From Dactylellina haptotyla (Eukaryota > Ascomycota > Orbiliomycetes > Orbiliales > Orbiliaceae): a DNA stretch of 64,000 nt. The position numbers were made by a program, and so were the translations under genes. Where the stretch lies: the NCBI GenBank assembly GCA_031310005.1, contig CM062379.1, positions 1,426,001 through 1,490,000 on the forward strand, given 5' to 3'. Position 1 is the stretch's first letter, and every line of letters starts with the position of its first letter. The notes under the pieces were generated by a model. The model saw only the letters and a list, made by a program, of their open reading frames with translations. It was not told the DNA's origin and did no database searches. Below, in pieces: positions 50,025 to 63,774 of this stretch.

Positions 50025-52013
50025 TCTTATGTTTTTTTGGGGATATTTTCTACGAATTCTTTCCCAGATTCTATTTTTTACGCTTCCATCCGCCTTCTGT
50101 GCGGCTTTCTCGATGTTTCATGTTTATGAAGCCAGGTGTGGTGCGCCAGCGTATGGAATGCTGCTGTTTTGCATTTGGCTACGGGCAGGATGTTATTTTT
50201 GACATCTGCCTTTTCTTACTGGGGTCTGTCCTTGCCCGCCGATGATTGCGGCGATTGCAGGATGACGACGCCGATTGTTACGATTGCTATTACATTGAGT
50301 GACATGTCATCGGTAGATGGGCCTGGGTTTTTCCTTCACATCACAGCAGCACTGCGAGCCCTTGCTTTTTTCCCATTTCCCTGACCTTCCTGCCCTCGCA
50401 TTCGCTCAACCAGGTTTTCTCTCCTCTTCTTTTCGCTTGCATTCGCGTTTGCGTTTTTGTTGTTGTTGTATTTTTCTTTTTGTCTCTGCAAGCTTGCCTG
50501 GTCTGTTGATTGTCACCAGAAGAAGAGAGGATGGGCTACCTAACGCTGGTTGCCTGGTTTTTTCATCCTATCCTTTGCGCTGCGTTCATGTGCATCCGAA
50601 CACAAAGAGGGAAAACGTACGCACTCACGGGAACCGGAAGGCTAACCGAAGTCACATCATCTTTTTCGAACGGCTTTTTTACTGTTCGATAGAGAGCTGC
50701 AGGGTACTGAGACTTGTAACAATTTCGGCTGGAGAGGACGAAAAGAAGGCAGGTGAAAGTAGGCAGAAGAACAGCAAATAGCACAGGAAGGGCTCGGAAC
50801 TGGAGGAGCCAGGGCGGGAGAAATGTTTTGGTCACGAGATTCTGCTTTGTATGAATATTGGGAAGTGATCTGCTATCTTTGGAAATTGGAGTAAACCCTT
50901 TTTCTTTTCGTACATACAAATTTGCTTTTAACAACAGTTTTTTATACACTTGTGAGGAGTTATACATAGAACGAAAGTGGAGTACCAACTTGGATCTTTT
51001 GTCAAAACTCTGTTACAGGTGGAACTCGATACCCTTGGCCGGTTGTTTTTGGGCTGCTTTGTTCCCTAACAAACTTTCTGCTGGCGACCTTCCTCGTTTA
51101 CCCAATTTTGATATTTCAAGACATTGTTCCAGTGTGCGACAACACATCCAGACATTGACAGTTCGCAATGTCCCTCGGATTGATTAAAATGTGATTTTCG
51201 TCTAAACCTCCAGGCATCTGTCAATCTCGGGAAGAAATAGCGCTTGAGGCCACGTTTTTTCCAGGTTCAACCCGGGGTTCCTGCTTTTTTCCATTTCGTT
51301 TCCATCTTCAATGATTGCTATTCATTTTTACAGGGTGGTACCTGCTTTCGAAATGAAGTGGCTGGAGCCTTTTGCTGGCTCATGCGCTCTCATGATCATA
51401 TTAGAATATCGGCGTACTGTTATTACAAAGAGAAATAGAGTGGCTAGCGCCCATGGGCGTTTTTTTCACTATTATGTGGTAGTTTAATATTACAGAGCTG
51501 AACAAATATTACATGTCGTGGGCGAATCCATGGGCGAAATTTTCGGTTGTTGGGGGATGATGCCAGCAGAGAGTGGTCCCCGCGGGCCACAGCGATTACA
51601 TGGTATAAACGTATATTAGGTTGGCATTATAGCTTTAACATAATCGCTGATCAACTCGAGGGCTCCCCAACCACCCTTCTTGTACGAGCGAGGATAGGCC
51701 CGGGAAGGGTTCGAGTTGACCTCAGTATTTCGTTAGACCTTATCATTAACCCACCTAGGGGAAATATAGGAAGTATCGAAAAAGGTACAAATTACGGAAA
51801 ATCATTCTGTTCTGGCGTCGTTTATTGGGCCGGAAGCGTTAGGTAACCCACGAGGTGTGGTGGTGGAATTATATTATTAGTGGAGCCGCCTGTGCGAAAG
51901 TGATAGTCACATAAAATATATAAGGGCGTCCAACTATTAATCGATCACTTGCAGAGGATCAGAAGGGAATTGTGGAGTTTCAATAACACAATAGCTGTTA
52001 AAGGTGGTGTGTT

Positions 52014-52082
52014 GACGACCCATTATTCCAACTGAAACATATGTTTCGGTCGTCGCTATATCATAATATATTGGTGATATAG
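52014..52082. repeat. Cluster of short inverted repeats
   Basis: GACGACC (52014-52020) and GGTCGTC (52048-52054) flank the perfect 14-base palindrome GAAACATATGTTTC (52034-52047). Directly after, CTATATCA (52056-52063) and TGATATAG (52075-52082) pair with an 11-base loop. Confidence 0.85.
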
Positions 52083-55000
52083 ATCGCTTGTGGGCACGAT
52101 TGTTGAAAGGTGATCTTCTTTGTTACTTTTTTTTCTGCCGTTAAAGTTCACCTCAAAGCAGAAGGAAAATTAGAAGATTGTCTACCATGTCGATTCGGGG
52201 AGAAGACATCCCTAGTCAGGTCTGGGAAAGGGATGTGGGTTCGGAGTTAAAGAATTTGTGAGGCATCTATAAAAGTGTCGCTAAAGGACCGACATTCGGA
52301 GGACAATATGGTCAAATTAGTGCGAAAAGTGGAGCGTCGAGATGAAGAAACGAGAGGAATATGTGCGCGTTTTGATGCGGCAAAGGGGGGGAATTTTCCG
52401 GCATGAGGGGATCTTAATCGGTTTAGTCTGTTAAGAATTTAGCATGCAAAAAACGGAGGGAGGCGAATAAAATCTGAATAATACTCCGAATCCGCGAATC
52501 ATTTTCCTTCTCGACTCGAGTAGGTCGACCCGACCGACATTCGACATTTCGTTTGCCTTCCCCGCCCCGCTTGCTTGATTTGCTTGCTTTACGTTCTCCG
52601 GCTCATGTATGTGTGTGTGACATGAATGGAACAGCCGAGCGGCATGTGCTCTGGATTTTCCCTTTTCCCCTCTCTTTTTACTGCTGGTGGAGGGAAGAGA
52701 CTCACTGCGATAGCCAGTTTGCTGCCCTTCAAATGTTGTGCTTAATACTCCGCTGTTAATGTCAGGGCGTAGATCCCTACTACGTTTAAAATACACAATA
52801 CGAATGAAGAAAGAAAAGTCAGGCAGTTTTACGGAACAGTTCTTTTTTGATACTTGCTCTTTCCGAGAGTGGTAAGTATAGAGAAAAAGAATAAGGTCAG
52901 CTAGGTTCTATTTCCGACCGATCGAAAAGGGTAATTAGATGGAGAAAACATTCGACGAAATAGATGGGACACAAGAAAATACGAGAAAAGCGGCTGTAGG
53001 TGTGAGGTTCAGAGAAACCTCGGGCTATTTCGATACTACTGATCGCCAAACGGCCAAGGATTGTGAAGGTCGAGGCGGACTTGGGTAAGCGGGTCCCAAC
53101 CAACCAAAATGACGGCCAGGGTCCTGGGGAAGGCCCAAATGCATAACGCCTACCACAACATTTTTTTGTGGGTTGCGACTGCGAAAAGCCTTCTTTGCAT
53201 AACGGAATTGATATGCAAGCAGATGGCAATATGCAAGCACTAGACGAAAAAAATATGCTGGCAAGTTCGAATTGTAAAAGAGAATACGACGCTAATCAAG
53301 AAATGAATGCAGAAAAGAACAAAAAATCAAACAGCCTTCCCAGTTCTGGCCGGAGATAAAACGCCAAAGAAGCAAGCCGTTGCATAATTCTCGTCAGCCA
53401 AAGGCAGTGGATATTCCTGTGGACGATTTGTCTTGTCTAAGCTGTCAGAATATCGTGTTCGTGAGGAGAAAGGAGAAACATGGCGTTTCCGCCACCGCCA
53501 AAAGGTGCAGTTGGACCAACGAGAAGCAGCGTTTGAGTGATATTTCGCAGCCGTCGCACCTTGATGGCCTTGGCGGGAACGAAGCTAGAGCCCAAGCAGA
53601 GCTGTCATAATCTCGATTCGGTGGTAGGGCGCGGGGTTGCCTTGTTCAGCTGGAGACATTTCCCAAGCCATTTTGACGTTTTTCTGATAGCAAGATGCTG
53701 ACATCACCGCGCCTGGGGGTAGTATTACGCGAGTCAAGGCGTGACTTTTTAATTTCGAACAACCAGGCCGGATGAAACTCTCTAATCAAAGTTCAGGTGT
53801 GGACTGACCCATTGGTACCTCAATTCACGTGGCCTAATAAGAACGGTTTGTGCCGTGCCGGAACGCTCAATATTTCTATTACCAACGCCTCTTTTCCTTA
53901 ACGTGTGCTTCTTAAGTTGGTGTCATTGCGTGCGGATATTGATGATAGGCGCCACCGTTGGCTGCTTTCCCCCCTCTCGTATGCGTTATCTGTATTGTGA
54001 TAGTTACTGAAGTTGGTTGCAATTATTCAATTTCTTTCTCTAGTCGGAAATAGAAGAAGAAAAGAAGTTATGGTCGAAGAAGTAAAAAGCGAAACATACA
54101 TGAGAAACATGGAGAACATGGATTGGAGACGTGAGGACCGTGGCGCTCTTTTTTCTCTCTCTTTGGATGCCGCGTGTGAGTGCGAACACACAACATCCGT
54201 CAAGGGTCAATTCGTCTATGTGGATACCAAGCGAACGGCTATTTTTGCTTCGGTTACGAAAAGCAACAATTGATCAGCGGACCTCAATATGATCTCTATC
54301 AAGATATTATTTCGAGAACCCTTTTTAGATTTTCTTTTGGAGTTTGCAATGTACCCTTGTTGGGAAAATAGCCCAACGAGCAACAGGACCTCAAGGTTCC
54401 AGCGACGATCTGTTTCGAACGCAACGAACGGTACTACAATTTTAAGCTGTAAGCATAGGCTAAAGTCGGCATATCGTAGGACTTAGGCGTCCTGTTGCCG
54501 GTATCGATTAATATATTTGGCGGTAACTTCCGGGGTAAGAGAAAAATAAATATCATTCTTTGGTGAGCAAGCACCGTGCGGCGTCCAGCGGCTTGAGCTT
54601 TTGGAGCATTGTTCAGCCAAATCCAATATGCCTCATGTGCATTGTGAAGCGCCAGTTAATTTACAGCCAATAGACCCTCGTCAAACGTCTGGCAAGGCTA
54701 ATAATCAAGAAATCGCTCGGATACACAATAGTGGGTCCAGCCTTTGACACCTATCAAATGCACATCAAGCGTCGACATGGCCAATCAATCTTGAGAAATC
54801 TGTAGCTCCGCGCGCCGATGGGAAAAAGTCGTTTCGAGTGCCTCAAATGCGGTATGCAAAAAAGATGATCTAAGCGTCGTTTATGATCCGACGGGCGAAG
54901 GATCGTTTTTATTCCCCTTTTTCTCTTCCATTTCCACACTCTTGAAACCCGAACAACAGGTGCCCTGAAGCACTTCCGAAGAAGAAATGGCGCGAGCTGC

Positions 55001-58000
55001 CCTGAGCTTAGGGATCTTTTTGTGAGTGGCAAATCGTCACATTTTGCAGGGTGGTGACTGAATTTGGAATTATGAGAATGCCCTGTCATCTCAAACAGGC
55101 AATCGTAGAATCTGCTATAGCTGTCAGGCTTAATAATATTATAGTCCGGAGTCAGGGTAGTGCGATGGGTGTGGAGAGATTAGCCCGGACCCGGCGTCCT
55201 GAGCAGTTGAAACAGGAACTTGGGTCTGATGTTCGGGAACAGGGCATCCGATTTCTGACCAGTCATCGCAACTGGTAAGCGAGACTGCATGAGGGATCTC
55301 AAAGCAGATATCTTTTTTTCCTCGCAATGGGCGCATTCCATCACGTTCGATATCATTTTCAATAAAAATCCAGGAGTTGGGTTATCGAAAGACAAATCGC
55401 CGCAATTTTGCCCTCATAGAAGAGAGAAATCTGTGTGACAGATTTACGATGTGTCGACCAGGGTAGAAGATGTCTTTCCGTGCCAGAAAAGTGTGCCAAT
55501 CCTGTGCGGGCTTGATAGGCTAGTCTGTGGGTGCGCCCACAAAGCATCGAAGAAAGGAATTACATCCGTAACAATGGTCGAAATGGCAGCCCTCACAAAG
55601 CCCCCCTTCCAATCACGGATCTGCAGGTTGCTTTCCCGCTAACCTCAATCCATTCTGATCAATAAGAGAAGACGCCAGACAGAGATCCAAGGAACGGAGA
55701 GGTTGCGTCCGCTGCCGTCTGGAAAGCTAAACTGGGTTTAACCTTAAAATTTTTGGTTGGTTTCGTTTATCAGAGCTAAAATGGTTGTACCTGGCGGCGG
55801 GTCCTCTGCTTTGTTTCTGTCAAATAAACGAACAGAGAGTGAGAAAAAAAAAACTGTTGCTGCGTGGTAGCGACGGTTTGTGTCAACGGCAAAGCTCACG
55901 TTTCGCACGAGGCATGCAGGACTACAACGCTCTCCAACTGGGAGCAACAAAATAATTTGCCCGAGCGCTTGCATGTCAGTGCTCTCAAGACTGGACAGGT
56001 ATCATTTTGGCATTTCGGAATGACACTTCGCTTATGCAGATCGGATTTGCCTATATTCTTTGGGGGGAAAGTTCGGTTCAACAGTGAGATTTTAAACCCC
56101 GCAGGGAAATCTTCCGCAGCTTTTCTGACCATAGTCTGTGCGAAAAGTTCGAATCAAGCTGAAGGACTCGTCCTTTTCTTACAAGTTTTTCGCGGAGCAT
56201 CCGTAGGACGAAAAATACTTGTATGTGCCGTGATCCGGGTGTAGATCAAGACGGAGCGCAAGGCTGGGATTAACCGAAGCGGACATTCATTCGAATCCAG
56301 AAAGCTTCCAAGCCCCAAAGCAGCCATTTGGACGTAATTGGGGAACGTGAGCGTTGAGATCTTTTTGGCGTCCGCCACCAATCGATGCTATCCAATCTCG
56401 TAGATTTGTCTTCCACACAGGAGCGAGATCTGTTCATCTGGAGTATTTCCACTGCCCCTTGGCGTGTGATTTGGACGCCTTGACTAAAATTGGTAAGCCG
56501 TGATGTCGATCGGACCTGCAGTGTGCTGCAGCTCTGAATAGCTCAATAAACACGGGTACGAGGAATTGGTGTTCTAGATCCATTATAGAACCGGTAACAT
56601 CGCCCACTAGTTGCAATTAGAGTCTAACATGGTACTAATTCGCGGGACTGAACAGATGTAAATCGAAGTCGTGCAGATGAAAGAAAAACTTAATAGACGG
56701 TATTATAGGTAGGCTCGAGAAATTCCTACCATGCATAATGTTGTAATCGGGCAATGGCTGAGAATTGGATTGGATTCGTGGAGCCTTGTTATTGCACCAT
56801 GGCCTGAGGCCTCAGTAATCAAGTAGGTGGTGACCAAAAATAATTGTTTTATTTGAAGAGCGGAGAGGTCGGCTGACCTTGATCAAGTAGAACTTCGCTG
56901 GAATGTCATTCTCAGGGCAAAAGATGGTGAGCGGAGACCTTGAAATGACTTCATCCCGCTACGGCTTAAGATTCCAGATGATATGGCCCCTTGCGTTAAA
57001 GTCTCCATTATCGAACGCGGTAAACTGAGTTCTGCCAAGAGTGTAGAGGCTGCCACGGAGATCCAGCTAATGTGATCTTAATTTGCCAAACAATCAGCCT
57101 AGATTTGTATATCTCAGAGCCATAATTTGTCTGTGGGGAGCGTGTGGGGCCCTTGTTCAAAAGATGATTTGTTATTAGAATCTTGCACCGCAGGCAAGAT
57201 GTTCTTTTCGGGGTCGAGATTTAAAGTGTGGATGTGAAGGTTAACTTGACAGCGACAACTGCAGATTAAGCCATCATCAAATGCGTATGAGATCATCAGT
57301 CAGGCTGGCACAACCCTTAACCGATTCCTGCACACCACCTAAAAACGTCTCTTCTTGCCGACGAAAATCATGATCTTAGCGGTCCCCACCAGGTTTTTCG
57401 GCTCTGGGCCGGCCTTTACGAAAGCTGAATCAAGATGGATCGGCGGAGGTATTTCCACTTGGTCTCTTTGCCTACTGCCAGATCGAGCATGCCGTTGACA
57501 TAAGGGGCCAAGCAGCCGAGCAGAAACCCGTTTTGTACATTTGTGCATTGTGGTTCGTCAAAGTGGAGAAATCGGCCACTGACGGATAATCATGATAAAC
57601 GATAGAGAGAGGGGGAAACTCAAAAAGTCAAACGGTTCAGACATTTCTAGCCGTCAAGGTTGTGATTTTGGCGGCAATTATCGAAATGCGATTCGCAGAA
57701 GCGAGCGTCCTGGTTCACCAACCGCAGCCTCAACACTGTGTCTGCGATGGAACGACACAGAGTTTGTGTTTCAGTTGCGAGTGTTTGTATGGTCTAAGCT
57801 AAGCCGTGCACCTGATATTGTACTCAGGAAAATCACCCTTTTGTTGTCGGATAAGCGAGGCGTTCTGATCTGGGTACCTGTTGATTGGAATATCTTAATC
57901 CGCACGTGTGTTTCGATCATATTATAATGGGCAAGGCTAGATCTGTGCTCACCCAGATATACAAGCCTACGGGCGGTTCATGTATGTCTATCGCTATAAC

Positions 58001-60998
58001 AAGATCCTGATATACTTGCTCTGATGTAATGAAAAGGGGCCTTCCGGTAATTCAAGAGAAATGCAATTCGATCGGATCTATGTTCCATGATGAACAAGCT
58101 TCAAAAAGAACGACCTAGACCGCAACGTAGGGGTGCAGTTCCCGATCTGGGCGTGGGGCTGGTTGTCGAGCTAAGACGGTTCTGCGAATAGGATGACTGC
58201 CGCACTCGCGTAGCCCTGTAAAGCTATGACGAAGGTGTCTGAGTCTGTCAATAATACCCATCACTTATAGATCCCGAGCCAGGGCATTTCCCCTCCGCCG
58301 CGATGTGAGTATCTCAAAAGCGACAAGCAGAAAACTAGATGTAACAACAAGTAACTCGACAAGCCATTGGGTGATGGCATCAAGGTTGGGTGACTAGCTG
58401 AAGCCATGACAGGGCCTCTAACAAGCGTACCCTTCCATTTGCAGCCTCAAAATTTACCAACAGAACCCTAGGCCGATACTTTTCCAAAAACCACTCGTTC
58501 GATCATGGAGAGATTTGCGTATCGAAATAATGTTCACGTTGAGCCCCTATCTCGTTACTGATCTCGGAGAGAGGGGAGCTGAGACCCTGCTCGGGTTTAG
58601 ATTGGGTAGCACGTTCTAGAGCGGCAAAGCGGTCCCGCACTGCATGATCCGATATCAGAACGTTCGAACTAGCCAACGGTATTGGTAAATGCCTGCTAGG
58701 CTAGCAGCCGATTGTCTAATTACTAACGAAACATCAATCTAACAAACAAGATCTCGAGTTACGCCTCCGTAACTGCAACATGTGCACGTACATGCAAGGT
58801 GCAGGGCACGAAGGTCTGAGATAACAATTGATTGTTTTCAGTGCATCCTAGATGCGATGGGATATTGCCATCTTTGTATTTCGGATATTGTTATGAAGTT
58901 TGGGGTATGCGCAAACCTAGCTGACATTTTCGTGCTGATTGGAATAAGCACATAGAAGCAACACTTGGTTGTTGTACTCGCTTCTTTCGGGGTATTCTAG
59001 TTTGGTTTTTAGCATGATATAATCGATAGCAAGTCACTGGAACAGAACTTGCCGCTTGGACGTAATGAAACCTTTCTTTTCTTTTCTTCACTCTCACTGT
59101 CAAACCTAACATGCTAACCCAATAAATGACTTTCGCTACCATAGCCAAATCACAAAATGCGAGTAGTGTGCGCGGGTTCCGTTCGTTTGCTCATTCACAT
59201 GGCTTTACCCGACCAGAGCCCTGGGTGGACAATTTCTTGGTTGCTCGGTACGGTTCCCTGTATGCAACAGGGGTCCGCCAAACCAAGGAGCTTTTCTGCA
59301 ACACTCTCCCTGGCAAAAACTGGCGAAGAAGAAAGCAACAGTCCCTAATCTGCAGGTAAAATTGATCCACCATTTCCCTCCCCGCCAGCTCTGGCGGCAC
59401 ACCTCTGCAATGCGTGCCTCGACTGAGGGTCCTGGACTTGGTTTCTGGTAGATCACCATGGAGCTTTCCCAAGAAGAGCTTGCCTCTATCTGAACAAGGC
59501 ATGTATTTGTTTGGGCTGGGTAGAGTATCGCTAGGGCCTCAGATCTAATCGCGAGGATCTCGCTCCAGTCTTTGCAAATTTGTTGCACGCTGAAATTAAG
59601 GATACGCGGGTAGGTCTGCGACGCCGCTGTGGAGTGAATGGTAACGGTTTCCTCCAGCCTGGCCTTGCCAACCATATGCCGGAGGCGAGTCTATAGACGG
59701 AGGTGTCTGGCAAGAGAAACTCCGTGAAAGACAAGGCACTGTTTCCTTCTTGCTTCTCAGATTCCTTTTCTTGCTTGTCTGTTGCATTTTGTAACTTTGT
59801 GTGAGCACCTTTTTGCTTCTCAGTAGACATTTTCGTGCATTCTTATGCTTCCTTTTTCATTGGGGTGGTATGCTGCACGTAGGTCTGCCCGCTCACGCCG
59901 TTAAATGTTAGAATGCAAGATATCACAGTCGAAATCTCCTCTTAGTTGACTAATTTGCGCGAAGCATCGGGGTTTCATCCATCGCGGCTGCACATATGCT
60001 GCACGAAAAGTAATCCATCAACACTTTTCTTTTAATTCAATTTCCCACTAACACTGTACTTTTATTTCATATTTTTTTTTTCTTCTTAAATCCTTTTTGG
60101 AACTCGTTTGGATTTTATGTTTTATGATTCTGTAAAATTTACCTCCCCAGGCTTGGTGTTGTCAGCCTATCGATAGCCCATGATTTTCCAATTGGTTTTT
60201 TATGGTTTAGATGAGCACCAATCGCTACTGGTAATTACCGTGACGTGAGGCCACCAGCAGGCTGCTGGAGATGTATTTTTTGCTGCAGGGAAGGGAAGTG
60301 AAAGAATAGTTTAGACGGCTGCAAATGGGGAAACGATGGGCAGCGCCAGCCGTTGACTGACTGTATCGAATGAGCGGCCAGTCACTCTGATTGATAGTAG
60401 ACTGTAGACAAACCATAGGCAACAATTTTGTAATTGATGATGATACCTTATTTTCTTTTCCCTGCCGCTGCCATTGAGTTCGAGCTGTCCTCTTTCGCAC
60501 TCTCTCTATTCTCTCGCCTGGGCTCGTTTCGTACGTCGTGATGTTGTTTTTTTGGTATTTGTTTTTTTTTTTGCTTCGCTCTCTCGGGCATGGTAGGGTT
60601 TCTTTTCTTCTTTTTCATTAACTAGCATGTATTTTCTCCAAGTTCCGCTGAGCAGCCCCCAAAATGCAAAATATAAAAGTTTTGTTTTTTTGGGCTTTGC
60701 TGGTGGTGACCCGGTGGGTACCATGCCACTATTAGTGGGCTAGTTCCACCTTTTTCCAATCAATAGTGCTAAACTAAATCGGCTCCCCGTCCTTCCCCGT
60801 CCCACTGGCCCTCCGTCCAAGCTACCTAGGCCTGCCTGCTGGTTGGGTTGGCTCTTAACCAGATCTACACCTGGTTGTCACTGGCCCCCCTACCTCCCAC
60901 ACCTCCCACACCCTTCCCTCTCATACCGACATGGTTCACTACCTCACACACTTCTATCTTAAACTGTCCCCCCCCCCTTCTCAGGGAAGGGAAGAAAG

Positions 60999-61015
60999 AA
61001 AAAAAAAAAAAAAAA
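60999..61015 (+). repeat. A17 homopolymer near a C10 run
   Basis: Ten C at 60968-60977 are followed about 20 bases later by seventeen A, in the region upstream of the homeobox gene. Confidence 0.8.
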
Positions 61016-62465
61016 GCCCAGGAAAAATAATAAAATATAGGAATCGTTTCTTATTTTCCGAGGTGACCCAGTTCTCACTCCCCTCGCTCCTTCCCGCTAC
61101 TCTTGCTAAAAATGCTCTTCATCTCTGACATGCTTAAAATCCCACACAATCCTACTTAAAACGACCTCGTTGCCCACCTTTTATATTAATCGAATTGAGA
61201 AAGCGCCTCAACCGTCTGACCCAACTATACGGATCTATCATACAATACTTTCCATATACATTATTAGTAGCATATGAACGGATCTTCTCTTTCTTCTCTT
61301 TACTCCATACATTCCGAAAACTCTTGATTCATTCTTCATCCCTCAAAATCCTCGAATCATTTTTAATAGCTTTAGGCTAATAATAACTGTGCAAAAAGCT
61401 CAACCGAACCTTCCCTCCATATTCCAAACTGGCTGGGGAGCTTTGAATTTAAACTCTATCAAAATCGAAACCCACTAAAATCAGAACTCATAACCACAGA
61501 AAAAATAAAACGGTCTCTTTACCAAAGAGAAGTAAAAAGAATAGATAGGTGCAAAGGGATTCATTCTTACGATCAACAAAATCTTCAGTACCGCAGGAGT
61601 TAATATTATTCAAGAGGTCCCAACCACTGGGTATCAGACCTTTTGACGAGTACGCTTCCACCTGAGCCTGAACCCAAACACGGACTCGCGGTCTCGTTTC
61701 TATCTGCTGTAATAGCTGCAGGCGACAAACAGACAACGAAGCCTAGGTGCACTTTTTCTCAAGTTCCTTCAGACTTATCATTTGTACCCTTGCAACAAAC
61801 CAAGCACTCCATTTTGCTTTATATTTGTGCCGCTGAAGAGCATCTTGGAAGATCCTCTCAGCTTCCATATTATTTTCCTTCTCTCTTCCCTGAATCTTTC
61901 GTCCTGGGATTTCTCAGGCATAAACGGCAAGCTGGATTCACACGGCATTACCTCAGAGCGTTGTGCGCTTTCCACAGTGCAGCACGAAAGTCTGCCTTCG
62001 GATCACACCTACGGCTGGTCTGGGAGGTTACGAACACCAGAGTATTCAGAGCCAAACATCAAGATAGAACCAGGTAAGAACATATCACTTTTTGGTGCCG
62101 CTTTCTTTCGCACCTACAGCAGACAGGCTGCCATTCAACGAGAAACAAAACTTGAGAGTGCTTGGTATAGTTTCGCGTCGATTCGGCCTGATTGGCCTTA
62201 TCTGGGATAAGGATGTGGGGATAGTCTTGCAGCCATCTTTTCCGAACATCACACTACCAACTCTTATTGTTCTTGATCTCCGTTGATTGAAACCTGCCCC
62301 CGTCTTTAAATGTGCCTACATCTTGCTACGTCTTGGGATGTAAACTAACACCATCCGCCAGACACTCCCCGAAGCGAGCGGGAACTTTATAGTCTTGGAA
62401 ATCTCAAGATTTCCACTCGCCCTTTTACCATCACTCCTCCTCCATCTGTTCATTCTTCCCCCCAG

Positions 62466-63774
62466 ATGGAAGAACAGGATCCTGGAAATGATGCGAGCCC
62501 AGTGGAGATGTCGTCTTCCAGTGCATTACCTACTTCCATGAGGGCCAGTATTACCCTCCCCTCGCTCTACGAGGTAAGGATAGCGACCGATCGCACCATT
62601 TTCAATACAGCAATTAATTGGACCTTATACTAACTCTGTTTCAACGTCTAGGCCATTCCTGAGTTTCGTTCTCACACTCCATCACGGAAATCTGTGAGCA
62701 AGCCTCGTGGTTTGACAAGCCTGATCTCTCCAACAGCGCTCCCACCTCATCCATTTGGAAGTCCTGCTTCCCCAGGGAGAACGATTCCAAATGCTGAGGT
62801 CAATTTGGCTACATTGGCCTCACCAAAGAGAAGGAGACTTTCCATCCGAACATCGATCGGAGTTCCCTACCCTCAAACTGAAGCTCAACGTGATGAACTC
62901 CGTGAAAGAAGAAATGTTCCACTCACTCCACATAGCCGCAGAACATCTGTGTCTGGTTCATTCCAGATGTCCGAGAGAAGCCTGAGTGCGAGCGTGCTTC
63001 CTTCTTTCCCACAGATGCACCAGACTTCAATGGGGTCGCAAAGACATTTCTCGCTAGTCAGTCCGCGAGCGAGTACATTCGATGTTCCGATGACCCCAGC
63101 TTCTTCCGACCGACAGACGTTTGGCACTCCTTACCATTCGGACCAGCCTCCCATTTTTACTTCACCGTTCGAAAAGGATAGGCAGTACCAATCCTCCTCG
63201 TTGAACGAGGTTCTTCATCACAGCACGCACCAAAACCCCAACATTCTACAACACAAACTTAGTCCAACATCTCCGAACCCGTCTCTACCGTATCCGGGGC
63301 AGATGTATCCTGGAGCTCGAATCTCAGGTTCCTCGCAGGACAGGTCGCCATTCTCGACTAGCCAGTTGCCGCACCCAGGACAAATGGAGCATCCCGATCC
63401 GTACGATCAGTTGCGAGGTGGGAAAAGACGACGAGGAAACCTACCGAAACAAGTCACCGACCTCCTGAGGAACTGGCTTCATGCACATCTCCATCACCCT
63501 TACCCAACCGAAGACCAAAAGCTGGAATTAGTTAGCCAGACGGGCCTGACAATGAACCAAGTATGTATTCTATTCTGGCTTATGAAAAAAGTTGAAGGCT
63601 CTTGCTAACATTATGACTTTTCAGATTAGCAATTGGTTCATTAACGCAAGAAGGCGACGATTACCAGCTTACAACCCTCCAAGCACTCCAGCCCGCGGCG
63701 ACTTAGACTCCAAGGCCCATTTGGCATACCTTCGACCGACCGATTTGCGATCCGGTGTGAGCGGGGCTCCATAA
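62466..63774 (+). CDS. TALE-class homeodomain transcription factor
   Basis: Exons 62466-62573, 62652-63560 and 63625-63774 give 388 residues. Introns are 78 and 64 bases, the second with a TTGCTAACA branch point. The N-terminal 290 residues are Ser/Pro-rich and likely disordered. The homeodomain lies at about residues 295-355: basic GGKRRRGNLPKQ, then LLRNWLHAHLHHPYPTEDQK with the three-residue PYP insertion that defines TALE proteins, then ISNWFINARRRRLP as the recognition helix. The second intron falls just before that helix (NQ/ISNWF), so mis-splicing would remove DNA contact residues. It is related in type to fungal Pah1/Cup9/Tos8 regulators; the target genes are unknown. The start gives MEEQDPGNDASP and precedes a clean GTAAGG donor. 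The 12 kb upstream holds no other supported gene. Confidence 0.92.

Larger units (their letters stand above)
50025..62465. other. 12.4 kb region without supported genes
   Basis: From the end of gamma-glutamyltransferase to the homeobox gene I find only short frames. The longest are 156 codons at 59675-59205 (-), 154 at 50317-50781 (+) and 144 at 61643-62077 (+); none shows a family motif or consistent splicing into a longer protein. Base composition is mixed rather than uniformly AT-rich, so strong RIP decay is not evident by eye. The interval contains an inverted-repeat cluster at 52014-52082, and C10 and A17 runs near 60968-61015. It may be a long control region and leader of the homeobox gene, may hold non-coding RNA, or may be old mobile DNA. 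Confidence 0.6.

Noticed and set aside
59205-59675. 156-codon minus-strand frame in the gene-poor region
   Set aside because: No family motif, no plausible splicing partner and mixed composition; of a length that chance can produce in 12 kb.
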